Shown one piece after another: positions 1-8,304 of a stretch of DNA of 64,000 nt. The stretch's first letter is position 1; each line of letters begins with the position of its first letter. The notes beneath the pieces were generated by a model, which was not told where the DNA came from, did not search any database, and worked only from the letters and a program-made list of their open reading frames with translations. Position numbers and translations under genes: made by a program. Source of the DNA: Acanthosepion lycidas (taxonomy: Eukaryota; Mollusca; Cephalopoda; Sepiida; Sepiidae); contig OZ010600.1 of the NCBI GenBank assembly GCA_963932145.1, positions 55,678,110 through 55,742,109 of the forward strand, written 5' to 3'.

Positions 1-32
1 TTATTTAGAAACCTATAATAGCAGAGTTTTTG

Positions 33-582
33 AAACATAATCTATATCTACCTATAGACTGAAGTATAAATATGGCCTATGTCAGCCTATAGACTCAAGT
101 ATAAACATAATCTATATCTATCTATAGACTCAAGTATAAATATGGCCTATGTTGTTGGCCTATAGACTGAAGTATAAACATGGTCCATGTCAGCCTATAG
201 ACTCAAGTATAAACATAATCTATATCTACTTATAGACTCAAGTATAAATATGGCCTATGTCAGCCTATACACTCAAGTATAAATATAATCTATATCTACC
301 TATAGACTCAAGTATAAACATGGTCTATGTCAGCCTATAGACTCAAGTATAAATATAATCTATATCTACCTATAGACTCAAGTATAAACATGGCTTATGT
401 TGTCGGCCTATAGACTGAAGTATAAACATGGTCTATGTCAGCTTAAAGACTTAAGTATAAACATGGTCTATGTCAGCTTAAAGACTTAAGTATAAGCATA
501 ACATATGTCAGCCTATAGACTCAAGTATAAACATAATCTATATCTACATATAGACTGCTATAAGGAAAATATGTGGGATCAC
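33..582. repeat. 35-bp minisatellite with two alternating unit types
   Basis: Fifteen unit starts (CTATAGACT-type or decayed forms) can be placed from 51 to 547. The spacing is 35 bp except for two 38-bp steps, at 121-159 and 369-407, where the unit ends in a GTTGTTGG or GTTGTCGG variant. Two unit types alternate through much of the array, one with ATAATCTATATCTA and one with ATGGCCTATGTCAG, so the effective superunit is about 70 bp. The last units, from 442 onward, are more decayed. There are no unique spacers, so this is a plain tandem array. Confidence 0.93.
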
Positions 583-1257
583 TTTTCTGGACAAAGGAAC
601 AATTTTATTCTCATAATAACCAGCTTCATCTTTTACCCATTGTAAACAGGTACTTCAGCTATAGCCAAGAAAAAAGAAAACCTTTTCTTTACCAATGCAT
701 TTCATCCAAAGAGGGATTTTTTATTAAGGTAAATGTAGAAATTTTATTTTGCAACTCGCAATTGTAAGCAGAATTGGAAGAAAAATATTATGTTTTCACA
801 TTTTAAGTTACTGCCAACCTAATACACCATCAATCCCAATGACTTTCCTTTCCCCACCCCTGAAAAAGAAAGAATTTTGACACACATTAATAGCGACAAT
901 ATTACATTTTTTAGCTCACCAAAAAGTTTGTAAAAGTGACATCCCCTAGTTATGTATTTCATATATCAAAACACTCTGCGTTTCAATAAAGGCTAAGGTT
1001 TATGACCAAATCTTATTGAAGGAATAGAAAGTTTCTCCTATTGCCCGGTTCGCACTCCTCCCGGTTTTTTGAATAGGAGTAGAGGTTTATCCCTTGTTTG
1101 TTGTTTAGGATTGGATTTCCATTTCCTTCTAAAGACTGCTTCAGCTCTATACTCTTAATGTTTGTTCTTTCTTACGCTAATGCAGCACAACACAATGACC
1201 CTCTACCTTGAATGGCTATTGGGCCTTGTATTGGGTAGACATTAGTAAAAAAAAAAA
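583..1257. other. Unassigned AT-rich sequence
   Basis: I see no supportable gene here. A short open frame begins at 573 but has no recognisable protein signature. The string CCAACCTAATA near 814 resembles the last bases of the mariner MITE ends found elsewhere in the window, but no partner end is visible. Confidence 0.5.
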
Positions 1258-1258
1258 T

Positions 1259-1346
1259 AGCAGTTCCCATATTATCACTGAAGTTAAGCAACATCAAACT
1301 TGGTTTGTACCTAAGTGAGTGACTCATTGGGAATACCATGTGCTCC
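1259..1346 (+). pseudogene. 5S rRNA-derived sequence (5S pseudogene or head of a 5S-type SINE)
   Basis: The stretch follows the 5S rRNA internal promoter region in order. The A-box string GAAGTTAAGCAAC is intact (about 1279-1291). After a diverged middle comes a C-box-like run, GTGAGTGACTCATTGGGAAT then ACC, ending in ATGTGC. About the first 28 nt of a 5S gene are missing and an A-run lies just upstream. The distal piece GGGAATACYATGTGCT occurs twice in succession (about 1329-1344 and 1351-1366). Many substitutions make a working 5S gene unlikely. A truncated 5S pseudogene and the head of a 5S-derived SINE (SINE3-like) fit equally well. I saw no clear poly(A) tail or target-site duplication. 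Confidence 0.72.
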
Positions 1347-1536
1347 TTGGGAATACTATGTGCTTGGAATTGTTAATCGGCAAGCCGAGTTCCAATTCCC
1401 ATTGGGTTCGTTATATTCACTTACTCACAAATATCCTTGGGAAAGGCATGAATCCATCTCATCTCCTTTCCAACTATGCATTTATTAGTAAGACTTGTAT
1501 CACTAAATCGTTATTACCTCCAAAAAAGTATTTCTA

Positions 1537-1638
1537 TTAGGTTGGTGCAAAAATAATGATGTAATAATGTCGTCTTTTGACGTATTTTTTAACGTCAAAA
1601 AACGACATTATTACGTCATTAGTTTTGCACCAACCTAA
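1537..1638. mobile_element. Palindromic mariner MITE, 102-bp type, copy 1
   Basis: Almost the whole element is one hairpin. It starts TTAGGTTGGTGCAAAA and ends with the reverse complement of that string. It is flanked by TA on both sides (1535-1536 and 1639-1640), the target duplication of Tc1/mariner elements. The ends closely match those of Hsmar1/MADE1-type mariners. It has no coding capacity and would need a transposase in trans. A few stem mismatches (for example GATGTAAT against ATTACGTC) show some age. Confidence 0.93.
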
Positions 1639-1648
1639 TACAATCTAA

Positions 1649-1728
1649 GAATATTTTCTGGTTTGACATAACCTGCTAAACCATGAAAAATAAATCAAAT
1701 CAAATCATTCAGCAAACGTTACTTTCAC
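1649..1728. repeat. Dispersed repeat block A, copy 1
   Basis: This runs from AATATTTTCTGG to CAGCAAAC-TTACTTTCAC and closely matches 3139-3232, including a shared CAAATCAAATCATTCAGC. The pair belongs to an older dispersed repeat that also includes block B. Confidence 0.85.
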
Positions 1729-1880
1729 GTTTGGATTGGTAATGTTTTTCAGAACCTTATTGTATTACTTATACTTCAATTAGTTCTGTTCATAAGTTGG
1801 TAAATGAAACTTGATTAAATACTTCTCAGTGGCTGTTATTAAAATGTCGACTTAATGGGGTATAGTTGGTTTATCTCATA

Positions 1881-1965
1881 TTTCCTACCCCATAAAAAGT
1901 GGTTGCTGTTTGAGCCAAGATTTTTAAATGTTCATTTTCAAGCAGGAAAGACTGGCACAACACAT
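1881..1965. repeat. Dispersed repeat block B, copy 1
   Basis: About 85 bp, from TTTCCTACCCCATAAAA to GGCACAACACAT, nearly identical to 2969-3053. Here block B follows block A, while in the second locus block B precedes block A. Open frames crossing this stretch on both strands are chance products of a repeat. Confidence 0.88.
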
Positions 1966-2503
1966 TCTCCTGCACATCTCGTAACCCACCCCCAACCGGC
2001 AGCTCCCACCTCTCGTAAATATGCTCTCATGAAGAGCTGCTGACTGAATACTTGAAAGGTTTGAAACACATTGCGCATTGTCAGATTCTCTGTCCAGGGT
2101 TTTAACATTGTCTGATAAAACTGACATTTTCTGGACCTTGTTCAAGAAAGAAGAAAACAAAAAACCCCTTAAAAAACTAATGGTCTTGTGTAGCTTTTTA
2201 TATCACGTCTTTCTTCAGTGCAAAGCTGTTATTGTGTCTTTTTAAATTGCTTCTCGTACAAGTCATTATTTTTACAAATAAAATACACTTTTTTTTTTTT
2301 TTATCCTTGTTTTTCTTTTTAAAAAATTTCTTTGACTCTTCATCTTCAATGTGAATATTGTGGGAGATGCAGCCTGCTACCTTGCATTAACTGACTGTCC
2401 TATATATATACACCCAAGTATAGGATTGGTGTATATGGAATAAATTCCAATAACCAACAATTACTATTCTTAAAATAGTGCTCAATACAGAGTAGAGCAG
2501 ACG
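1966..2503. other. Unassigned sequence
   Basis: No gene or RNA is supportable. There is a T-run near 2289-2302. The motif AATAGTGCTCAATAC near 2476 recurs approximately near 10,418 and, reverse complemented, near 8,100, so part of this belongs to a dispersed repeat. Confidence 0.45.
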
Positions 2504-2774
2504 TAATTATTTATCTAAAAATTATAACATAAATATGTTATAAAATCCCTACACAAGTATATGAGAATTCGAATTTGTGTTTTGTTTTGATTGGTCATTC
2601 TATCTTATGTAACAGCATTTTCCCCTTTCAAAGAATAGTTAATTAATTTGAAACTTTTAAACGATTTATTCTACATTCAACATCATCACTTGATAAGACA
2701 CCGGAGGTGTTGAAACAAAATGGCTATTTTTGTAGTGATTTTATAACATATTTATGTTATAATTTTTAAATAAA

Positions 2775-2780
<6 letters not shown>
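2504..2780. mobile_element. Short inverted-repeat element with 44-bp ends (MITE-like)
   Basis: The left arm 2504-2547 and right arm 2737-2780 are inverted copies of 44 bp with a single mismatch that I can see. Each arm itself contains a smaller palindrome (TTATAACAT and ATGTTATAA around AAAT). The 189-bp interior carries a hairpin motif at 2690-2716. There is no transposase. The right end abuts a long (TA)n tract, which hides any target duplication. Confidence 0.8.
2690..2716 (+). other. Hammerhead-core-like hairpin motif, copy 1 (degenerate)
   Basis: TTGATAA is followed by a short stem (ACACC with GGTGT around GGA) and then GAAAC. This resembles the hammerhead ribozyme order of CUGANGA, stem II, GAAA, but the base expected to be G8 is A. 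It is therefore probably inactive. See the other copies at 10,156, 12,018 and 61,560. Confidence 0.4.
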
Positions 2781-2832
<52 letters not shown>

Positions 2833-2880
2833 CTTAACGAATAAATTATCTATTATTATTATTATTATTATTATTGTTGT
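2781..2880. repeat. (TA)n tract and (TTA)n microsatellite
   Basis: A TA tract of about 45 bp ends near 2826. A short unique stretch follows, then about eight TTA units near 2852-2876. Confidence 0.95.
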
Positions 2881-2968
2881 TATTATCGGGGAGAGGGGTT
2901 CATAAATTCACTTCTAAATTACCCCACATAAATACATACCAACATATATAAATGTTCCGTTTTTATTA

Positions 2969-3053
2969 TTTCCTATCCCATAAAAGTGGTTGCTATTTGA
3001 GCAAAGATTTTTAAATGTTCATTTTCAAGCAGGAAAGATTGGCACAACACATC
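2969..3053. repeat. Dispersed repeat block B, copy 2
   Basis: Near-identical to 1881-1965. It is followed by an 85-bp linker containing a CCTCCCATC/CCCCACCC pyrimidine-rich run and then by block A copy 2. Confidence 0.88.
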
Positions 3054-3138
3054 TTCTTCTTCCCCAATCATATCGCCTCCCATCATATTGCCCCACCCTG
3101 GTATTGTCTCCCTTGTATCACTTCACTCCTACCTCTAA

Positions 3139-3232
3139 AAATATTTTCTGGCTTTAAATAAACTGCAAAAGTTTGATAAGCTAGAGATAATAAATCAATC
3201 AAATCAAATCATTCAGCAAACATTACTTTCAC
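3139..3232. repeat. Dispersed repeat block A, copy 2
   Basis: Matches 1649-1728, with a small insertion after the TTCTGG core. It is followed by a poly(A) run at about 3250-3267. Confidence 0.85.
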
Positions 3233-3318
3233 TAAAACATTATTATCTCAAAAAAAAAAAAAAAAAATATAAAAGAAATAAAAATTGCATATAAAATATT
3301 CAGATTTCAGCATTAAAT

Positions 3319-3945
3319 TTTTTTTTTTTAAGCATTTCACCCCCAAGCAAGGCGGGAAGCCACTAGGACGCAAGGGGTTACAGAAAATTCAGAGCAACAT
3401 CAGATAGGAGTGATAGAAGAAAGGATGAGGAGGAAGGTAGTGGATAGATCAAGGCAACTGGAGATGTCGATTGACATTACACTTGAATAGCTGGAGATTA
3501 TAGATCACATGGAAACAGGAATAGGGAAGGGAGTTCCACAGGCGAGAGGTGTGAGACATGAAGCTATTAGAGTAGAAGAGACGGCTACATTTAGGAGTTT
3601 CGACAGTGAAGGGGTGAGAGCGGTATGCCAGCCTCGTAGGGCGCTTGAACTCACGACGACTGGGAACCAGCGAATGCAGCTCCTCGGAACAATTGCCATG
3701 AAAGTATTTGTAGAACAGACAGAGGGAGGCGTCGGTGCGTCTGTGAGAAAGTCACTGTAGACGAGATGCCAGAGCAGGGCTAACTATTAGGTTGGTGCAA
3801 AAACAATGTCGCTTTCTCACATATGTTACTATGTGAGAAAACGACATTATTTTTGCACCAACCTAATACATTGCGCATCCGCCTCTGGAGCCTATCAAGA
3901 ACCCTGAGGCAAACAGAAGGGGCACCAGACCATATATGGCATATC
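3319..3945 (-). mobile_element. 3' end of a CR1/jockey-like LINE, copy 1 (decayed)
   Basis: Read on the minus strand, this encodes the tail of a non-LTR reverse transcriptase and a short 3' UTR. Fragments include a frame with CSTNTFMAIVPRSC followed by SLSKLLNVAVSS. These parallel the better-kept second copy at 15,045, where FMSHTSRLWNSLP is readable. A T-run at 3319-3330 on the plus strand is the poly(A) tail of the minus-strand element. The family's end sequence starts AAGCATTTCAC, as in copy 2. The ORF is broken by frameshifts and by the 80-bp MITE at 3787-3866. The endonuclease and RT catalytic parts are absent, so this is a 5'-truncated dead copy. Confidence 0.8.
3787..3866. mobile_element. 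Palindromic mariner MITE, 80-bp type, copy 2
   Basis: The ends are TTAGGTTGGTGCAAAA and its complement, flanked by TA (3785-3786, 3867-3868). The stem ends in CTCACAT/ATGTGAG around an 8-nt loop, ATGTTACT. At 80 bp it has the same length as human MADE1. It interrupts LINE copy 1, and the paralogous LINE at about 15,493 shows the uninterrupted sequence, confirming the insertion. Confidence 0.95.
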
Positions 3946-4246
3946 CCATAAATGTTGATATGCCACTAAACAAAACTAACCAACAACAAAGGTGAACTAT
4001 GTCCTTCATCGGAGTATTGATATTTCAGCTTTGCATTGTATAGATATTTTATAGTTACCTATTCAACAGAGAAAAAGGTTTTGCCTGTATGGTATATTTA
4101 ATGTCCTCAAAATGGGTATGTACCCTTATTGGACCTAGAGGAAGGGTTTTGACATTATTTACTTATTTTTTTTTTTTTTTAGCACAAATATTCAGATAAC
4201 GTAAAACGATTACCTGGTTACTTATTTTAGTGCATCATTTTAGTTA

Positions 4247-4326
4247 TTAGGTTGGTGCAAAAATAATGTCGTTTTCTCACATAGTAACATATGTGAGAAA
4301 ACGACATTATTTTTGCACCAACCTAA
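4247..4326. mobile_element. Palindromic mariner MITE, 80-bp type, copy 3
   Basis: An 80-bp hairpin with TTAGGTTGGTGCAAAA ends and TA duplications at 4245-4246 and 4327-4328. The loop AGTAACAT is the reverse complement of the loop in copy 2, so the two inserted in opposite orientation. The neighbouring units of the 4.2-6.3 kb block (about 4812, 5432, 6171) show the empty site. Confidence 0.95.
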
Positions 4327-4833
4327 TACAATTGTTGCTACATGACACAAATAATAATCACTGCCTTATTTAAACAACTTAGCCGTAAATAAGCAAAAGT
4401 ACCTTTTCATAGCCATTATGTAGTTACTTATTTTAGTGCATCATTTTACTTACAATTATCGCCATGTGATGCAAACAGTAGTAGTGCATTATTTAAACAA
4501 ATTAGTCATAAATAAGCAATAATGCCTTTTTATAACCACCTGTCAATTATATTATTGCCAACTAAATATATATTCTGTAATTATGAGAGTCTTGAAGAGC
4601 ATAGTATTGCAAAACTCTGAATTGATCTTTGATAAGTATCATGAACTTTCAATATTTATGAGTCGATAATTATTGCCCCAAATAGCTATTGGGCCCCCTT
4701 TTTTTGGTCATAAATTCTGTACATGTAACATGTTATTTTTTAGGAATCTGTATTCAGTGAACTTAAAACGATTACTTGGTTACTTATTTTAGTGCATCAT
4801 TTTACTTACAATTATTGCCACATGATGCAATAT

Positions 4834-5088
4834 AACTCCTTGTAATACCAAAGATGAACCGAAGGCTAGAATTATGGCAGCATTCACCAACTTAAACAAG
4901 GAGACTGTCTAGAAGAGATGCAAGAGATTCCAAAGTTGTTTGAAGGCCGTGGTTGAAGCCAATAGTGATTTTATTGAATAAATCTACTCTTTAGTATTTC
5001 AAGATATTTTTCTGTAATATTTGGTAAATATACCTGTTAAAAAAATAATATTTTCATTTTCGTGTAATTTAGGCGACAATTTATCCAT
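4834..5088 (+). pseudogene. 3' fragment of a mariner transposase gene and its end
   Basis: The reading frame gives the transposase tail (TPCNTKDEP, then AFTNLNKETV, a stop codon, then AVVEANSDFIE), as in the copy at 8305-9148. It continues through the non-coding 3' part to GGCGACAATTTATCCAT, where the terminal repeat is cut short. The in-frame stop, the missing catalytic domain and the missing outer terminal repeat make it inert. Bases 5089-5108 resemble the sequence just outside the other mariner copy. The fragment interrupts one unit of the surrounding repeated block. Confidence 0.8.
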
Positions 5089-6493
5089 ACCGGATTAATA
5101 CAAATATGCATTATTTAAATAAATATTTAAATAAATTAATTGAAATACCACAGCTATAGGTTATATAGCAGAACAGACTGGGTCCTATAGCCTTGGTTGG
5201 CAACCAGTCTACCACAGAAAGTAACAGCAGCCTACTGCATGAATTCTTTTGCCAAGTCAATCATGAATCAAAAAGAGACATGATCCCCCAAGCATGTATC
5301 AACTAAGGAAGCCATAAATAATTAACAGTGCATTTTTATAGTCACTTATATAATTGCCACTAACAAATAGGCAACAATATTCAAAGGACTTAAAAATGAT
5401 TTCATGGTTACTTATTTTAGTGTATCATTTTACTTACAATTATTCCTATTTGATGCAAATAAGAGTCAGTGCATTATTTAAACAAATTAACTGAAATATC
5501 ACAGTTATAGGTTATATAGCAGAACTGACTAGCTCCTATAGCCTTGATTGGCAACCAGTCTACTGCAGAAGGTAATGGCTGCCTGCTGCAGGAATTCTTC
5601 AGCCAAGTCAATCATGAATTAAAAAGAGACATGGTCACCATAAATCATAAACAGAGACTTTTTATAGGCATCTGTCATTTTATAAATAAAAACAAAGTCC
5701 AGATAATTATTTAATAAGTGAGGGGTTGATTTGACACTTTATTTATTTTATGAACAGGACCCCCATTTCTAGAATGATTTTAAAAATAATATACGGGTTT
5801 TAGACCATTTCCAGGTGCATGCATTTGGCAATGTTTTCTTGCAGTTTCATTCACTGTATTTTTTATTTCTTTCCTCTTTATTTTTCTTAAGCACCAACTT
5901 GTTCTGATAGTTTTCTTCAGCACCAATATTCAGAGAACTTAAAACAATTACTTGGTTACTTATTTTATTGCAGCATACTGCACAGATTCATGTGCCAAGT
6001 CATGAATCATGAATCAAAAAGAGACATGATCCCCCAAGCATGTATCATGCATGGCATAAATAATTAACAGTGCATTTTTATAGTCACTTATATAATTGCC
6101 ACTAACAAATAGGCAACAATATTCAAAGGACTTAAAACGATTACTTGGTTACTTATTTTATTGCATCATTTTACTTACAATTATTGCTACATGGTACAAA
6201 TAATAATCAGTACATTATTTAAACAAATTAGCCCAAAATAATCAACAGTGCATTTTTATAGCTGCCTATCACTTCATATTATTGCCATCCAAATGAGTGA
6301 TATGAATGAATGTTGAAACGCAATAATGACTATATTGCATTTTTAGCTGACAACAAAGATAGACATTTCTTAGCTATGAGAAAATATCTGGCACTATTTT
6401 TCAGGAGGAAGCATTCATTTACTTTCATATTTTTAACTAACTGAACCCAAATCACAAATTCTTATCCAGCTTAGCCAATTACTTCAACTAGTA

Positions 6494-6571
<78 letters not shown>
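6494..6571. repeat. (CT)n-(TA)n compound microsatellite
   Basis: About nine CT units run directly into about 29 TA units. Confidence 0.97.
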
Positions 6572-6572
<1 letters not shown>

Positions 6573-7131
6573 TTCCCAGTATTCATAATTTATTCTTTAT
6601 TTTAGAACAAAATGGACCATTGTTTCTGCTTCTGCTGGAACCCAACAGAACAGCTAATCTGAAGAAGACATCTTGGACACAAATCACTTTTCTGTTGACA
6701 AGTTTTTAATTACTAATCAGATAAGATAAAAAAAGCAAGTACATAAAACACACACATATGCATATATATGAAAGATATAAATAGATACATATATATTACT
6801 TTAATTTTTATTATATTGGATACTCATATTTTGCAACAGACAACTTATTTTTATTTTTACTTTAAATTTTGTTGGTTTGCATGTTCAAGAAATCTTAATA
6901 AAATTAAAAGGCTTTCTCAGATAAGCAGGGAGGCCACTGATAGCTTTATTACAACCCTTAAAGAAAAAATAAAAATGAGATGTCTATTTCAAATCTGAGT
7001 ATCCATGATAATAAAAGTTTAACTAATAAAAATGTCGGATTAAAAATAAAATCCATTATTTCTTTACAATATTGAGTGGAACAAAAGGTTTTGTTTGGTT
7101 TATTAAATAAGGGAATAAACATTTTGGTTAG

Positions 7132-7135
<4 letters not shown>
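6572..7135. other. Unassigned AT-rich sequence
   Basis: No gene is recognisable. A 76-codon open frame from 6768 is low-complexity (Ile, Tyr and Phe rich) and looks like chance. AAAATGGACCATTG and CTGAAGAAGACATCTTGGAC near 6610-6678 may be retroelement remnants, but I cannot assign them. Confidence 0.4.

Positions 7136-7210
<75 letters not shown>
7136..7210. repeat. (TA)n tract
   Basis: About 37 uninterrupted TA units immediately left of a foldback hairpin. Confidence 0.97.
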
Positions 7211-7212
<2 letters not shown>

Positions 7213-7372
7213 TGGATATTGAAATCAACACCCAGAGGCAATAGACTGTTTCATGCTAAAGGCTATTGTCAGCCCATGTGCATTGTGTTTTTCCTCACAC
7301 ATGGCCTGACAATTACATTTAGCATAAAACCAGCTGTCATCCATCTTTGGGCGTTGACTTCAATGTCCACTT
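7211..7372. mobile_element. Foldback MITE-like hairpin, imperfect
   Basis: The left arm 7211-7280 (AGTGGATATTGAAATCAACA start) and right arm 7297-7372 (CAATGTCCACT end) are imperfect inverted copies around a loop of about 16 nt. The shared inner strings CATGCTAAA and GCCCATGTG / CACATGGCC are easy to match. It has no coding capacity, and the 61-codon frame starting at 7219 is an artefact. It abuts (TA)n on the left. Confidence 0.82.
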
Positions 7373-7425
7373 TTAAATTTACATATGCTCTATCCATGAT
7401 ATAGAGCACTTTAACTGATACCTTA

Positions 7426-7429
<4 letters not shown>

Positions 7430-7460
<31 letters not shown>
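7430..7460. repeat. (TA)n tract
   Basis: About 15 TA units between the two foldback hairpins. Confidence 0.95.
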
Positions 7461-7464
<4 letters not shown>

Positions 7465-7493
7465 TTATTTCAATAAAGGTGCAATTAATTTAT

Positions 7494-7756
7494 AAATTCA
7501 TGAATCATTCATACAAAAAACAAATACAGAGGTTAATGATTTAATTGGCGAGAATCCATTGTCGCAAACAATTCAAATAAGATACATGAACCCCAAACAT
7601 GTATATGAACAGCAACTGAAATTTATAAACGAGGATCATATCGTTCATATACAGGTTCGGGGTTTATGTATCTTATTTGAATTGCTTGCGACAATGGATT
7701 CTCGCCAATTAAATCATTAACCTCTGTATTTGTTTTTTTGTATGAATGATTCATGA

Positions 7757-7760
<4 letters not shown>
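7494..7760. mobile_element. Long palindromic foldback element
   Basis: Arms 7494-7610 and 7643-7760 (117-118 bp) are almost perfect inverted copies around a 32-bp loop. Both arms contain GGCGAGAATCCATTGTCGC and ATTCATGAATCATTCATAC or their complements. Most of the few differences lie in the inner part (CCCCAAACATG against CCCCGAACCTG). Its right end merges into (TA)n, so a TA target is likely but the duplication cannot be delimited. Transcripts would fold into a dsRNA hairpin of more than 110 bp. Confidence 0.9.

Positions 7761-7807
<47 letters not shown>
7761..7807. repeat. (TA)n tract
   Basis: About 23 TA units adjoining the palindromic element. Confidence 0.96.
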
Positions 7808-7809
<2 letters not shown>

Positions 7810-8190
7810 CATATATTTAAAAATATGATTTCAACATGCTACATAAGAGGTCTCATGTTTCAAAAACAAGAGCCGAAAACTTCAATATAATTATTAGAAT
7901 TAAATTGAGTTAAAGTGAGCTCTGTTTCATCTTCAAGCGAAATTTTTTTTGGAATAACTTATTTCTGAAATTTACGTGTTTTATATAGGAATCAAAAATT
8001 CCATGGTGACAGCCATCGTTAATTTTTGAAATAGGTAAGGGTGTTGTCTGCTAATGATATGTATAAATATATAATTATATTTATGCTCTACTTTTGTATC
8101 GAGCACTATTTTTTTAAAATAATAACTAAAATACTAAAAAACCTTGGATTACTAACCTAACCCGTTCTTTCCTATTTTCTATATATTTTC
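7808..8190. other. Unassigned AT-rich sequence with repeat remnants
   Basis: The stretch at about 8085-8120 (GTATCGAGCACTATTTT) is the reverse complement of a motif near 2476 and is also related to 10,418, so it is part of a dispersed repeat. No protein signature is visible. Confidence 0.45.
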
Positions 8191-8191
8191 A

Positions 8192-8192
8192 C

Positions 8193-8259
<67 letters not shown>

Positions 8260-8300
8260 CGTGTGTGTGTATGTATGTATGTGTGTGTGTGTGTGTGTAT
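8192..8300. repeat. (TA)n-(TG)n compound microsatellite
   Basis: About 12 TA units are followed by about 40 TG units with GTGCGTGCG and GTATGTATGTATG interruptions. It directly abuts the left end of the mariner element. Confidence 0.97.
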
Positions 8301-8304
8301 ATTA

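Larger units (their letters stand above)
4190..6310. repeat. Internally repeated block (about 550-bp units, rearranged)
   Basis: The core string ACTTAAAACGATTACTTGGT followed by TACTTATTTTAGTGCATC appears, with changes, near 4198, 4760, 5388, 5937 and 6129, with a partial copy near 4417. Longer neighbours are also duplicated, including a stretch with TATAGGTTATATAGCAGAAC at about 5155 and 5505 and one with AAAAAGAGACATG at about 5270, 5620 and 6017. Spacings of about 549-628 bp suggest one tandemly amplified unit, later broken by a MITE (4247), a mariner fragment (4834) and deletions. I do not recognise the parent element and found no protein signature. Confidence 0.75.

Noticed and set aside
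813..825. CCAACCTAATA resembling a mariner MITE end
   Set aside because: Only about 11 bp match and no second end or hairpin is nearby.
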